From Streptomyces violaceoruber (GTDB lineage: Bacteria; Actinomycetota; Actinomycetes; Streptomycetales; Streptomycetaceae), in the NCBI GenBank assembly GCA_000720805.1, contig JODI01000116.1, positions 1 to 20,696 on the forward strand: DNA of 20,696 bases, read 5' to 3'. The notes under the pieces are model-generated. The model worked only from the letters and a program-made list of their open reading frames with translations, had not been told where the DNA came from and ran no database searches. Numbering within the stretch: position 1 is the first letter of the stretch; each line of letters starts with the position of its first letter. Shown piece by piece: positions 7,981 through 14,468 of the stretch. The position numbers and the translations under genes are program-made.

Positions 7981-8452
7981 ACCGTCCCGACGGCAACACG
8001 GTCAGCCATCCCCGCTCGGTCAGACGCCTTGCCCGAGAGCGCACTCCCTCGATCTTCGCCGGCACCAGCGGCAGATCCAGCCCAGCCGCGATCTCCTTCG
8101 CCGAGGTCCCTTCACCGTTGCCCGCAGTGGACTCCACCAGTTCCACGATCCGCCGGTAGTCCGGCGCGAGCGCCTGCGCGGTCATACCCTCGCCATGCCG
8201 CGGCACGACCGACCCCGCGACCGGGAGTTTCTCCACCGCCGTCTCCCGCGGGCCGGGAACAGGCGCGGCCACCTGCTCGGCCGGCGCGGCCAGGGCCTCG
8301 GCGAGCTCCGCCAGCGCGATCACCCGGCGTTCCAACACCGCTTCCGCGTCGCCGAGTTCGGCAAGAACCCGCTCCGCCTCCGCCTGGAGCGCGTCGACCC
8401 GCACCCGGGCAGCCGACTCCCGCTCCTCCAAAAGCCCCATCACCGATGTCAT
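7910..8452 (-). CDS. Passenger protein: coiled coil plus winged-helix-like domain, function unknown
   Basis: A 180-aa protein encoded inside the IS, opposite to and overlapping the 3' end of the transposase. Residues ~5-60 are Leu/Ala/Glu-rich with heptad-like spacing (LLEERESAARVRVDALQAEA), a likely coiled coil. A Pro-rich linker follows. Residues ~98-160 (YRRIVELVESTAGNGEGTSA, KEIAAGL, VRSRARRLTERGWLTVLPSG) read like a winged-helix DNA-binding fold. The last ~20 residues, where it overlaps the transposase, are Pro/Gly/Ala-rich. Similar proteins occur beside IS5-type transposases in streptomycetes, as I recall. It might regulate transposition or bind the ends, but this is inference. Confidence 0.65.
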   Translation of the reverse strand: MTSVMGLLEERESAARVRVDALQAEAERVLAELGDAEAVLERRVIALAELAEALAAPAEQVAAPVPGPRETAVEKLPVAGSVVPRHGEGMTAQALAPDYRRIVELVESTAGNGEGTSAKEIAAGLDLPLVPAKIEGVRSRARRLTERGWLTVLPSGRFMPRQPTRSVPAAAGTPGGQDGG

Positions 8453-8536
8453 CGGTCATCTCCGCGTCGCTGAGAACGAACTGATCGACCGAACCCTCCC
8501 GCAGCGACACCGAAACCATGCCTGAGCAGCGGAAGC

Positions 8537-9517
8537 TCAACGATCACATCCGGAAAGACAACGGCTTCTCAGGTCGTGCCCCAGCTCCGGATCCGTGAGC
8601 CATTGGTGGGTCGGCTCTCGTAGGGTCTCGACGACGTCGGCGACAGGATCGTCGAACTGACACAACCACGTCGACAGTTCCCTCACCCTGTCCGAGCCTT
8701 CTCGCGCCGCCCCCACACCTTCGAAGAGCTGCTCCCGGGCAACGGCCCAACTGGCGCGCAGGGTCACCGCTAGGTCCCGCGGGGTCGAATGAAGAACACC
8801 GGCCAATCGGAACGGCTTCGGCCGACGGGGGACGGATGAGAGGTCGACCGTGAGCGGACGGTTTCCGGTGTATCGCTTCACCGCCGAAGTGAACGACGCG
8901 TCATCGAGAAGCGCTCTGCTCTTGATCGCTTCCAATCGCTGGTGACGCCAATTGCGCGGCGCCTCAACAACCAGGCCCAGAAGTCCACCGCGGGCGAACA
9001 AGGCGGCACCTGACATGCCCTCCCACGGTGATCTTCCGCTCGCCAATTCGGGTGAGACGTCCTTGACGTCCAGCACGTATCGACCGCGCACGATGCCGGA
9101 CGCCGGGCGTACCGCGCACTCGATGTGCTCGATGTCCAGGTTTCGCCCCTGACCCCACTGAGCCCGGGGGAACCCCATCGCCTGGCAACGGACCGGCGAC
9201 TCGTCCGTGAGCCGTGCCCAGGTCACCGGCTGCAGACGGGTCGCCTCTTCTGGTCGGACCAAAGCTCGGCGCGACACGAGCAACGCGGCGTCGCACTCCG
9301 CGTCATGCCGCCGCCAGACGACTTCACACTGCTGAGCCCCGCTGCCACGCACCACCATCGCGCGGGCGCTGCCGTTGTCGCCGACGACGTGAGCGGCTGT
9401 GAGCACCAACCGGGCCGCTAGTAGATAGCCGCTGCCCGTCTGGCCGTTGCACAGCACAGCAGCGACACGCTCATGGCTGGGGCCGAGCGAACGCCCCTCA
9501 GGCAGGCGGCTGGTCAC
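8537..9517 (-). CDS. Trypsin-like serine protease of a Trypco2 conflict-type system, 3' end replaced by IS
   Basis: A 326-aa chymotrypsin-fold protease with no signal peptide, so probably cytoplasmic. The triad is visible: His43 in LVLTAAHVV, Asp76 in AECDAALLV and Ser169 in WEGMSGAALF. An alpha-helical region follows (about 220-316; LRASWAVAREQLFEG, STWLCQFDDPVADVVETLRE), a type seen after such proteases in bacterial conflict proteins. The GTG start overlaps the upstream Trypco2 stop as GTGA, implying translational coupling. The reading enters the IS terminal repeat after about residue 316. The last ~10 residues and the TGA stop therefore come from IS DNA, and the natural C-terminal part, often longer in relatives, is lost. 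The protease domain itself is complete and could still be made. Confidence 0.8.
   Translation of the reverse strand: MTSRLPEGRSLGPSHERVAAVLCNGQTGSGYLLAARLVLTAAHVVGDNGSARAMVVRGSGAQQCEVVWRRHDAECDAALLVSRRALVRPEEATRLQPVTWARLTDESPVRCQAMGFPRAQWGQGRNLDIEHIECAVRPASGIVRGRYVLDVKDVSPELASGRSPWEGMSGAALFARGGLLGLVVEAPRNWRHQRLEAIKSRALLDDASFTSAVKRYTGNRPLTVDLSSVPRRPKPFRLAGVLHSTPRDLAVTLRASWAVAREQLFEGVGAAREGSDRVRELSTWLCQFDDPVADVVETLREPTHQWLTDPELGHDLRSRCLSGCDR
8561..8573 (-). repeat. Right terminal inverted repeat of the 1.69-kb IS
   Basis: Complement of CCTGAGAAGCCGT; its outer edge marks where the protease coding sequence is interrupted. Confidence 0.75.
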
Positions 9518-9846
9518 AGGGGCCCTGCGGTGCTGAGACCGGCGGTGCCGCCTTCGCCGTCCGCGGCGACGAGCAGCGGATCACCGTCTGCCCGCCGGGG
9601 TTCCAGGGTGAACGACACGCGATGGGTGCGAGTCCTGCTTCTTCCTGCGTCTACCTCTCCTGAGAGGACGTACGCCTTGATTCCACCCCGTGCCCGGACA
9701 TCCCTGCGCAACTCGACGGTGAATTCCATCTGGATGGGTCCGACTTGGAAAGTGACGTCGTTCCCTGCTCCTCGTGCGGCCGCATTCAGCAACTCGTTGC
9801 GAATGGCTTCCACCGCTTCGGCGAGTTCCAAGTCCCTGGCCGTCAC
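9514..9846 (-). CDS. Trypco2 (trypsin-co-occurring) domain protein
   Basis: A 110-aa protein matching the pattern of the Trypco2 domain: an N-terminal helix LELAEAVEAIRNELLNAAA, then beta strands VTFQVGPIQMEFTVELRRD, then HRVSFTLEPRR. Trypco domains were defined by their strict neighbourhood with trypsin-like peptidases in NTPase-linked bacterial conflict systems, and that is the arrangement here. I chose the GTG at 9846 because GAGGGGG sits 4 bases upstream and the protein then begins just before the conserved helix; the frame is open to a TTG at 9891. The stop overlaps the protease GTG by four bases. The role is presumed to be a regulator or partner of the protease. Confidence 0.75.
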   Translation of the reverse strand: MTARDLELAEAVEAIRNELLNAAARGAGNDVTFQVGPIQMEFTVELRRDVRARGGIKAYVLSGEVDAGRSRTRTHRVSFTLEPRRADGDPLLVAADGEGGTAGLSTAGPL

Positions 9847-9904
9847 CACGCCCCCTCGGTCGATGGTCCTGCTTGAGGTGTCTGTCTTCAAGCTTCTGTC
9901 ACAG

Positions 9905-9923
9905 TGTGAGTCGAGGTCTCACA
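9905..9923. promoter_or_regulatory. Inverted repeat upstream of the Trypco2 gene
   Basis: TGTGAG (9905-9910) and CTCACA (9918-9923) are perfect inverted 6-base arms around TCGAGGT. The site is about 60 bases before the Trypco2 start and 40 bases after the upstream gene's stop. It is a possible operator or a weak terminator between the two genes. Confidence 0.3.
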
Positions 9924-9962
9924 GCCGCGTCGGAGTGGCCCCGATGCGGGCAGCCCCCGGAG

Positions 9963-10424
9963 TCAAGGGACCTCTTCCCGCAAAAGGGTCAGAAGCTCCT
10001 CATGCTTGTACCCCCAGTGGCGGGCGACCTCGTTCGGATCACGCAGGTCCTCGACCAGCGCCATGTGCCTGGCCAGGTGGCTTTCGACCTGCTCCCGATT
10101 GGCCTCGCCGTTACCCGAGGAGATCCACTCGGACAGTTCCGCGACGTTCGCGGCCAAGTCGTCACTCGCGCTTGCCTTGAACTTCCACCGCAGCCAGTTC
10201 GTCCCTGTCACCGGGGTGTTGCTCAACCTGTCCTGAGCGCTTCGCTTCTTCTTGGCGTCCCGCGCCTTGAAGGCGTTCAGCTGCGCTTCCTTGTGCAGGG
10301 CCGCGATCTGCTTCAGGATCGGAGGTTCTTTGTCGATTTGAAGCCTCAGCCACTGGCGGGCGGCGTTGCGATCTAACTTCTGTCCGGGCACGGATGCGGG
10401 ATCCGGCTGCGCATCAGCACTCAC
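9963..10424 (-). CDS. Hypothetical protein, helical, next to the Trypco2/protease pair
   Basis: A 153-aa soluble protein with no recognised family. It is strongly helical and charged (AARQWLRLQIDKEPPILK, a basic FKARDAKKKRSAQDR, LAANVAELSEWISS, DPNEVARHWGYKHEELLTLL). The start is GTG 10424, because GGAGG lies 4 bases upstream; the frame is open to 10463, but that start lacks a ribosome site. Its start region overlaps the end of the zinc-ribbon ORF by 11 bases. It lies 116 bases upstream of the Trypco2 gene on the same strand. It may be a third component of the same locus, but there is no motif to prove it. Confidence 0.6.
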   Translation of the reverse strand: MSADAQPDPASVPGQKLDRNAARQWLRLQIDKEPPILKQIAALHKEAQLNAFKARDAKKKRSAQDRLSNTPVTGTNWLRWKFKASASDDLAANVAELSEWISSGNGEANREQVESHLARHMALVEDLRDPNEVARHWGYKHEELLTLLREEVP

Positions 10425-11199
10425 AGGCCCTCCAAGTAAGGTCACTGCCAAGCTGGCGGTCATTATCCCCGTCTCGAAGTCGGAACAACAAGGCCATCGG
10501 GGTGGGCGGGCTGCAACGGCGCGCGTACAGGACCCCGCCGTACGGGCCCTGTCCGTCTCTTCCCGCGCACGGCGGCCTTACCGAATCCGCCTGCCCCGTC
10601 GCTCGATGCCAGCTTGCTCCATGCCGTGTACGGGCTTCCCGCCGTCGCCTACATCCGTTACCCGGAGTGATCCTTCTCGACGAACGCACTCCTTCCGCCA
10701 ACCGGCACGCGCCGTCTCCTCGCAGCAGCGTGGACAGCCATATCGGGTTGTCGTCTGCGTCGCGGCGGAAGACCGGGCGGTGCTGCTGGCAGGTGGTGCA
10801 GGTGGCATGCGTGAAGCGGACAGTGTCCACGCAGCTCAGGCAGACCTGGCCTTCCGGCCAGTGGCGCTCGGCCTTGGCTGCGATGCCGCAGCGGGCGCAT
10901 GGCCCGGGCCGGACACTGCGACAGTGTCGGCAGCGTCGGAGGCCGTCGTGGCGGGTGGTGAGCAGAGCAGGTAGCCGGCCGCAGCCCGCGCATAGTTCGG
11001 CGGCCGGTTTGACGATCTCCCAGCAGTAGGGGCAGTACGGTTGGCCGTCGAGTTTGCCGAGGGCTGGCCGGTCCTGGCCGCCCCATAGGCCGATCCGAAC
11101 GGCGCGCGTCTCCGGCACCCGTGGGCCCGCCTGGCCCTGCCGCCCTACCTGACCGTTCGGCCTGGTAGGCCCTCGGTCTGCACGTCCGACAACGGACAC
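10414..11199 (-). CDS. Zinc-ribbon protein, possibly a truncated integrase-type protein
   Basis: The first ~165 residues carry many CxxC pairs (CPYC, CAGCG, CRHC, CARCG, CLSC, CTTC), implying two or three zinc ribbons. The spacing resembles the zinc-ribbon front part of some actinomycete tyrosine integrases and plasmid proteins. After about residue 170 (near 10690) the reading becomes Arg-rich and unlike a folded protein. The real 3' part has probably been lost, and the frame to 10414 is only accidentally open. The GTG at 11199 has GGAGGGG immediately upstream and lies 15 bases after the ArsR-type gene, so the two may be cotranscribed. About 10430-10690 holds nothing else I can identify. Confidence 0.5.
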   Translation of the reverse strand: MSVVGRADRGPTRPNGQVGRQGQAGPRVPETRAVRIGLWGGQDRPALGKLDGQPYCPYCWEIVKPAAELCAGCGRLPALLTTRHDGLRRCRHCRSVRPGPCARCGIAAKAERHWPEGQVCLSCVDTVRFTHATCTTCQQHRPVFRRDADDNPIWLSTLLRGDGACRLAEGVRSSRRITPGNGCRRRREARTRHGASWHRATGQADSVRPPCAGRDGQGPYGGVLYARRCSPPTPMALLFRLRDGDNDRQLGSDLTWRACEC

Positions 11200-11214
11200 G
11201 CCCCTCCGACCGAA

Positions 11215-11610
11215 TCAGCTCGGCATGTCAGGCGTCCACGCCACGACCAGGTCCAGAAGGCCGGGGAAACGGGTGTTGAGGTCGTCGACCCGGACGTGGC
11301 TGCGGCGCTCCAGGCCGTACTGGCGCTGCCTGGTGACCCCCGCCTCGCGCAGAGCCTTGAAATGGTGGGTGAGGGAGGACTTGGGACGGTCGATACCAAA
11401 CCAACCGCACGAGTGGTCGAACTGCTCCGACTCCAGGAGGAGTTTGCGGACGATCAGCAGGCGCAGCGGGTCACTCAGCACGCCCAGCACCCGCTCCAGC
11501 CGCAAGTCCTCGACCGCCGGCTCGGGCAATGGTTCGGGCAGGTCCGCTGGCTCCGACAGCACCTTGACGGCCGGTAGCCGGGTCGGCGCCGGACGCACTG
11601 TCGAAGACAT
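11215..11610 (-). CDS. ArsR-type winged-helix transcriptional regulator
   Basis: A 131-aa DNA-binding regulator. After a Pro-rich lead of ~38 residues comes a wHTH domain: LERVLGVLSDPLRLLIVRKL (helices 1-2), then the recognition-helix region RPKSSLTHHFKALREAGV, then a wing RQRQYGLERRSHVRV. One Cys (HSCGW) lies before the recognition helix, but there is no ELCV-type metal box, so the signal is more likely a small organic molecule than arsenic. The ATG at 11610 is preceded by GAGGAG six bases upstream. It is divergent from the MFS exporter with ~97 bases between starts, the standard layout for a local repressor of a drug pump. Confidence 0.8.
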   Translation of the reverse strand: MSSTVRPAPTRLPAVKVLSEPADLPEPLPEPAVEDLRLERVLGVLSDPLRLLIVRKLLLESEQFDHSCGWFGIDRPKSSLTHHFKALREAGVTRQRQYGLERRSHVRVDDLNTRFPGLLDLVVAWTPDMPS

Positions 11611-11638
11611 AGCCAACTCCTCATAACCCGAATCCTAT

Positions 11639-11656
11639 GTACGACTCCAATCGTAC
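11639..11656. promoter_or_regulatory. Candidate operator 1 for the ArsR-type regulator
   Basis: GTACGA (11639-11644) and TCGTAC (11651-11656) are a perfect 6-6-6 inverted repeat in the short divergent region, just upstream of the regulator's ribosome site. A related half-site, TCGTAC, recurs at 11679-11684. Confidence 0.5.
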
Positions 11657-11663
11657 TGCATGC

Positions 11664-11676
11664 TAAGTTCGACTTA
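11664..11676. promoter_or_regulatory. Candidate operator 2, near the MFS gene
   Basis: TAAGT (11664-11668), TCG, ACTTA (11672-11676) are an AT-rich perfect inverted repeat about 32 bases before the exporter start. The AT content also fits an overlapping promoter -10 region. Confidence 0.4.
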
Positions 11677-11707
11677 ACTCGTACTGGGCTTGCTGGAGGG
11701 AGTGGCC

Positions 11708-12994
11708 ATGTCGGAGAGTCGAACGGTGCCTGTGAAGGCGGTGGACGAACCGCAGAATCCCAGGGTGGGCGAGCGGTCGGAGGCGAGCGGATCTCCGGAG
11801 ACCGGCCCCTCCCCGGCGCCCACCTGGTGGGTGTGGCTGGCCGCGTGGCCTGTCACCGCAGTCTTCGTCCTGTCCAACGCGGCGACCCCGCTCTACGTGC
11901 TATGGCAGCGCGACATCGGGTTCTCCAAGGGCACCCTGACCGTGATCTTCGCCTTCTACATCGTCGGGCTGATCGGCTCGCTGCTCGTCTCCGGCGTCGT
12001 CTCCGACCGGCTCGGGCGCAAGCCGGTACTGCTGCCCGCCCTCACGCTCGCCGTCGTGGCCTGCGTCATCTTCGCCACCGCATCCAGCGTGGCCGCGCTG
12101 ATCGTGGCCCGGCTGTTCACCGGCATCGCCGTCGGCGCCGTCGTCTCCGCGGGCATGGCCGCCGTGACGGATGTGGCAGGCCAGGGCCGCAAGCGGCTCG
12201 CGGCCCTGCTCGCCTCCTGCGCGATGGTCTTCGGCGCCGGCCTGGGACCGCTCCTCGCGGGCATCCTCTCCGAGAGCGTCCCGGCCCCGACCGTCACCGT
12301 CTTCGTCGTCGAGAGCGTCCTGCTGGCCACCGCGATCCTCGCCGTACTGCGCATGCCCGTACGGCGTCCCGCCAAGGCCGCGAAAGGCGCCTGGGTGCGG
12401 GTGCCCGGCGTACCGCGCGGCAACGGCCTGCAACTCACGCTTGGCATCGCGGTGTTCGCACCTGGCATCACCGCGACGTCGTTCGTCCTCTCACTCGGCC
12501 CCTCGCTGCTGTCCGGCCTGCTCGGCACCACCAGCCGGATCGTCGCCGGAGCCATGGCCTTCGCGATGTTCCTGGCCGCCACCGGCGTGCAGTTCGCGGT
12601 CCAGAAGCTGCGCCGGCGCACGATCCTGACCACCGGAGCGGTCAGCACCACGCTCAGCATGGTCACGCTCATCATCACCGTGCATACCTCGTCGGTCCCC
12701 GTGCTCATCGCCTCCGCGCTGCTTGCCGGCGCCGGCCAGGGCATGGGGCAGCTCGGCGGCCTCTCCCTGCTCAACCACAGCGTTCCGCCGCAGCGGTTGG
12801 CCGAAGCCAACGCGGCGCTCAACGTGGGCGGTTACGTCCCCGCGGGCATCCTGCCCGTGTCGGCGGGCTACCTCAGCGATGCGGTGGGCCTCACCAACGG
12901 GGCGACGATCTTCGGCACCGTCCTGATGGGCCTCGCGGTCATCGGCGGCCTGGTCGTCGTGGCGAGCCGACGCCGGGTGTCGGAGCCGGCCTGA
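11708..12994 (+). CDS. MFS transporter, drug-efflux type
   Basis: A 428-aa polytopic membrane protein with about 12 hydrophobic segments after a ~40-residue polar N-terminus. The major facilitator signature between TM2 and TM3 is present (GVVSDRLGRKPVLL). The second half carries a large number of small-residue helices (LIASALLAGAGQGMGQLGG). The ATG at 11708 has GGAGGGAG (11695-11702) five bases upstream; an in-frame TTG at 11690 is less likely. It is probably a proton-driven exporter of a toxic compound, controlled by the divergent ArsR-type regulator. Substrate unknown. Confidence 0.88.
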   Translation: MSESRTVPVKAVDEPQNPRVGERSEASGSPETGPSPAPTWWVWLAAWPVTAVFVLSNAATPLYVLWQRDIGFSKGTLTVIFAFYIVGLIGSLLVSGVVSDRLGRKPVLLPALTLAVVACVIFATASSVAALIVARLFTGIAVGAVVSAGMAAVTDVAGQGRKRLAALLASCAMVFGAGLGPLLAGILSESVPAPTVTVFVVESVLLATAILAVLRMPVRRPAKAAKGAWVRVPGVPRGNGLQLTLGIAVFAPGITATSFVLSLGPSLLSGLLGTTSRIVAGAMAFAMFLAATGVQFAVQKLRRRTILTTGAVSTTLSMVTLIITVHTSSVPVLIASALLAGAGQGMGQLGGLSLLNHSVPPQRLAEANAALNVGGYVPAGILPVSAGYLSDAVGLTNGATIFGTVLMGLAVIGGLVVVASRRRVSEPA

Positions 12995-12996
12995 AT

Positions 12997-13047
12997 CCAC
13001 CTGGCACACGCGTATCGCGAACCGTGCGAACCACCTGGCATACACGC
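12997..13047 (+). repeat. Pair of direct repeats after the MFS gene
   Basis: CCACCTGGCA followed by CACGCGT occurs at 12997-13013 and again, with TA inserted, from 13031 to 13049; the period is 34 bases. It lies between the exporter stop and the strong hairpin. Meaning unknown. Confidence 0.45.
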
Positions 13048-13056
13048 GTGCCGCAA

Positions 13057-13094
13057 CGGCAGCGCGTCGCGGCACCACCCGCGGCGCGCTGCCG
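13057..13094. terminator. Very strong GC hairpin, likely bidirectional terminator
   Basis: CGGCAGCGCGTCGCGG (13057-13072) pairs with 13079-13094 over 16 positions with one G:T-type mismatch, around a 6-base loop CACCAC. It sits ~60 bases after the exporter stop and ~115 bases from the convergent TetR remnant. It has no U-tract, as is usual in Streptomyces. Confidence 0.6.
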
Positions 13095-13208
13095 TACGCG
13101 GATACCGATGCCGGCACCGCGGCACCACGGCCCGCCCGACACCGCGACACCGCAGCACGCCCGATGCCCGCGCCGCGACGCCCGGCGCCGGTACACCTCA
13201 GAGCCGTC

Positions 13209-13571
13209 TCACCTCGCGCGAATCGCGTACACAAGCAACTCACTCGTCTCGGCCCAGCGGTCCACGACGTCCGTCCGGCCGTGCAGCACGTCCGAGATGT
13301 GCTGTGCCCCGAAGAACGCGGAGACCAACGACCGCGCCGCCGCCTGCGGCGAGACGCCCTCCCGGAGTTCGCCCGCCTCCTGTGCGGCGACGAGCAAGGA
13401 CGCCAGGAGCTCGATCCAGTCCACGTACGGCGTCGGCAGCTCGGCGTCGATGTCTTCGGGCCGGAGGTCGTCGGTCGGGATGCCCAGGGTGAGTACCCCC
13501 ACCAGGCTGGTCTCCGGGGGCGCGGCGGTGTCGATGAGCCCGTAGACCAAGCGGACGGCGGGCCTTATCTG
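13209..13571 (-). pseudogene. TetR-family regulator, C-terminal half only (gamma-butyrolactone-receptor-like)
   Basis: About 118 residues of a TetR ligand-binding/dimerisation domain: RPAVRLVYGLIDTAAPP, PYVDWIELLASLLVAAQEAG, and VSAFFGAQHISDVLHGR with DRWAETSELLVYAIRAR. These phrases are typical of the A-factor/ScbR-like receptor C-terminal domain. The entire DNA-binding half is missing. Upstream of about 13571 the sequence is unrelated, so a rearrangement removed the first ~90 codons. The piece cannot act as a normal repressor. The next 275 bases (13575-13850) hold no gene I can support. Confidence 0.7.
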
Positions 13572-13850
13572 CATCTGTCATATTTGGTAGCAGGTCAGGA
13601 GGATGAGGCACTTACAGGCACGTCAGGCACGGACGTTGCCCGCGCCCGCACATCACCGTGCATACGGGAGCGCTGGCTCCAGTCAGCGTGTTGACTCCGG
13701 ACCGCCTGCTCCGTAGGAAGAGCGCCGGCGACGCGCCCGCTTGCTGGACGAAGCCGGGAACGTGACTTCGGCATTGCCCGCCCGCTTGATTGGCTGGGGG
13801 AGAACTGAGTGGCCGTTGACATTGATCAACAAGTGTTGCGTCGAGCGCCA

Positions 13851-14464
13851 TCAAGCGTTCCCGGGGCTCTTCATCGTGCGTTTCTGCTTCGCGCCGAGAC
13901 GGTCAATCTGCTCGGCAAGCCTGTCGCCGTGCTCGCGGAGCGCGCTCTGCAGGTGGCGGACGAGCGGGCCCGGTTGCCTGCTCGGGAAGACGGGCAGCGT
14001 GAGTTCGTAGGCGCCGAATCGTGCTCTTTTGATCTCGACGAGGCCGATGCTCGGTCGATTCTGGAGCATGGGTGCCCATTGCCAGCCGCCCTGCGTGACC
14101 TGGGTCCAGATGATCGCCGAGGCTGCCAGGTGTCGTGCCCGGTCCCATCGGATGCGATGGCGGTGGGCGGGCTCCAGTTGCTGGACGACCGCCTCGATGA
14201 TCTGCCGCCAGTCGTCGGGTGGGAGGGTGCTGGTAGTCGATGGGTGAGCTGGCTGCCGCGAGTCGGTCGGCGAGGCTGTCGAGGGCGTATGCGTACTTCC
14301 GTGCGTTGTCGCCGTCCGACTGCCATGCGCGGAGTTGAGTACTCGTGTTGTGACTCACGGCGGGAGTGAATCCCAAGTAGAGGGTCGTTTCTCGGCGGGT
14401 ACCGCCGTGTGCCATCTGCACCAGTCGGATGGCGGTGTCGCGGCGGAGAGGTTGGGCGGGGGCG
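13851..14464 (-). pseudogene. Unidentified protein, frameshifted and cut by an IS at its 5' side
   Basis: From the IS junction at 14464 one frame reads coherently: LRRDTAIRLVQMAHGGTRR, LYLGFTPAVSHNTSTQLRAW, KYAYALDSLADRLAAASS. At about 14220-14235 the sense moves to another frame, consistent with one extra C in a C-rich stretch. It continues DDWRQIIEAVVQQLEPAHR, AIIWTQVTQGGWQWAPML and RARFGAYELTLPVFP to the stop at 13851. The joined remnant is about 200 residues and lacks its N-terminus, because the tandem ISs begin at CTAG 14465. I do not recognise the family. The quality of the reading on both sides of the shift argues for a once-real gene. Confidence 0.6.
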
Positions 14465-14468
14465 CTAG
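14465..14468. repeat. CTAG target duplication, copy 1
   Basis: CTAG immediately outside the left end of the 929-base IS. It also supplies the TAG stop codon of that IS's transposase frame. Confidence 0.7.

Larger units (their letters stand above)
6883..8573. mobile_element. IS5-family-like insertion sequence with a passenger gene (about 1.69 kb)
   Basis: A perfect 13-base inverted repeat, CCTGAGAAGCCGT, lies at 6883-6895 and, complemented, at 8561-8573. Weaker similarity continues inward. Between the ends are a DDE transposase (+) and an unrelated convergent gene (-). The right end falls inside the 3' part of the protease gene, which stops abruptly there. No matching target duplication is visible (ACG on the left, TCG on the right), and the left flank does not continue the protease. 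One flank was therefore probably changed by deletion or recombination after insertion. Boundaries are inferred from the repeats. Confidence 0.7.

Noticed and set aside
11827..13545. A 572-codon open frame on the + strand overlapping the MFS gene
   Set aside because: It is in a shifted frame of the exporter; its product is Arg/His/Pro-rich with no membrane segments or motifs, typical of an antiphase frame in GC-rich DNA.
13612..13700. Hairpin resembling group II intron domain V on the minus strand (CCCGTATGCAC, loop, GTGC, CGGG)
   Set aside because: The lower stem lacks the expected complementary second strand and no intron reverse transcriptase is nearby, so the likeness is probably chance.
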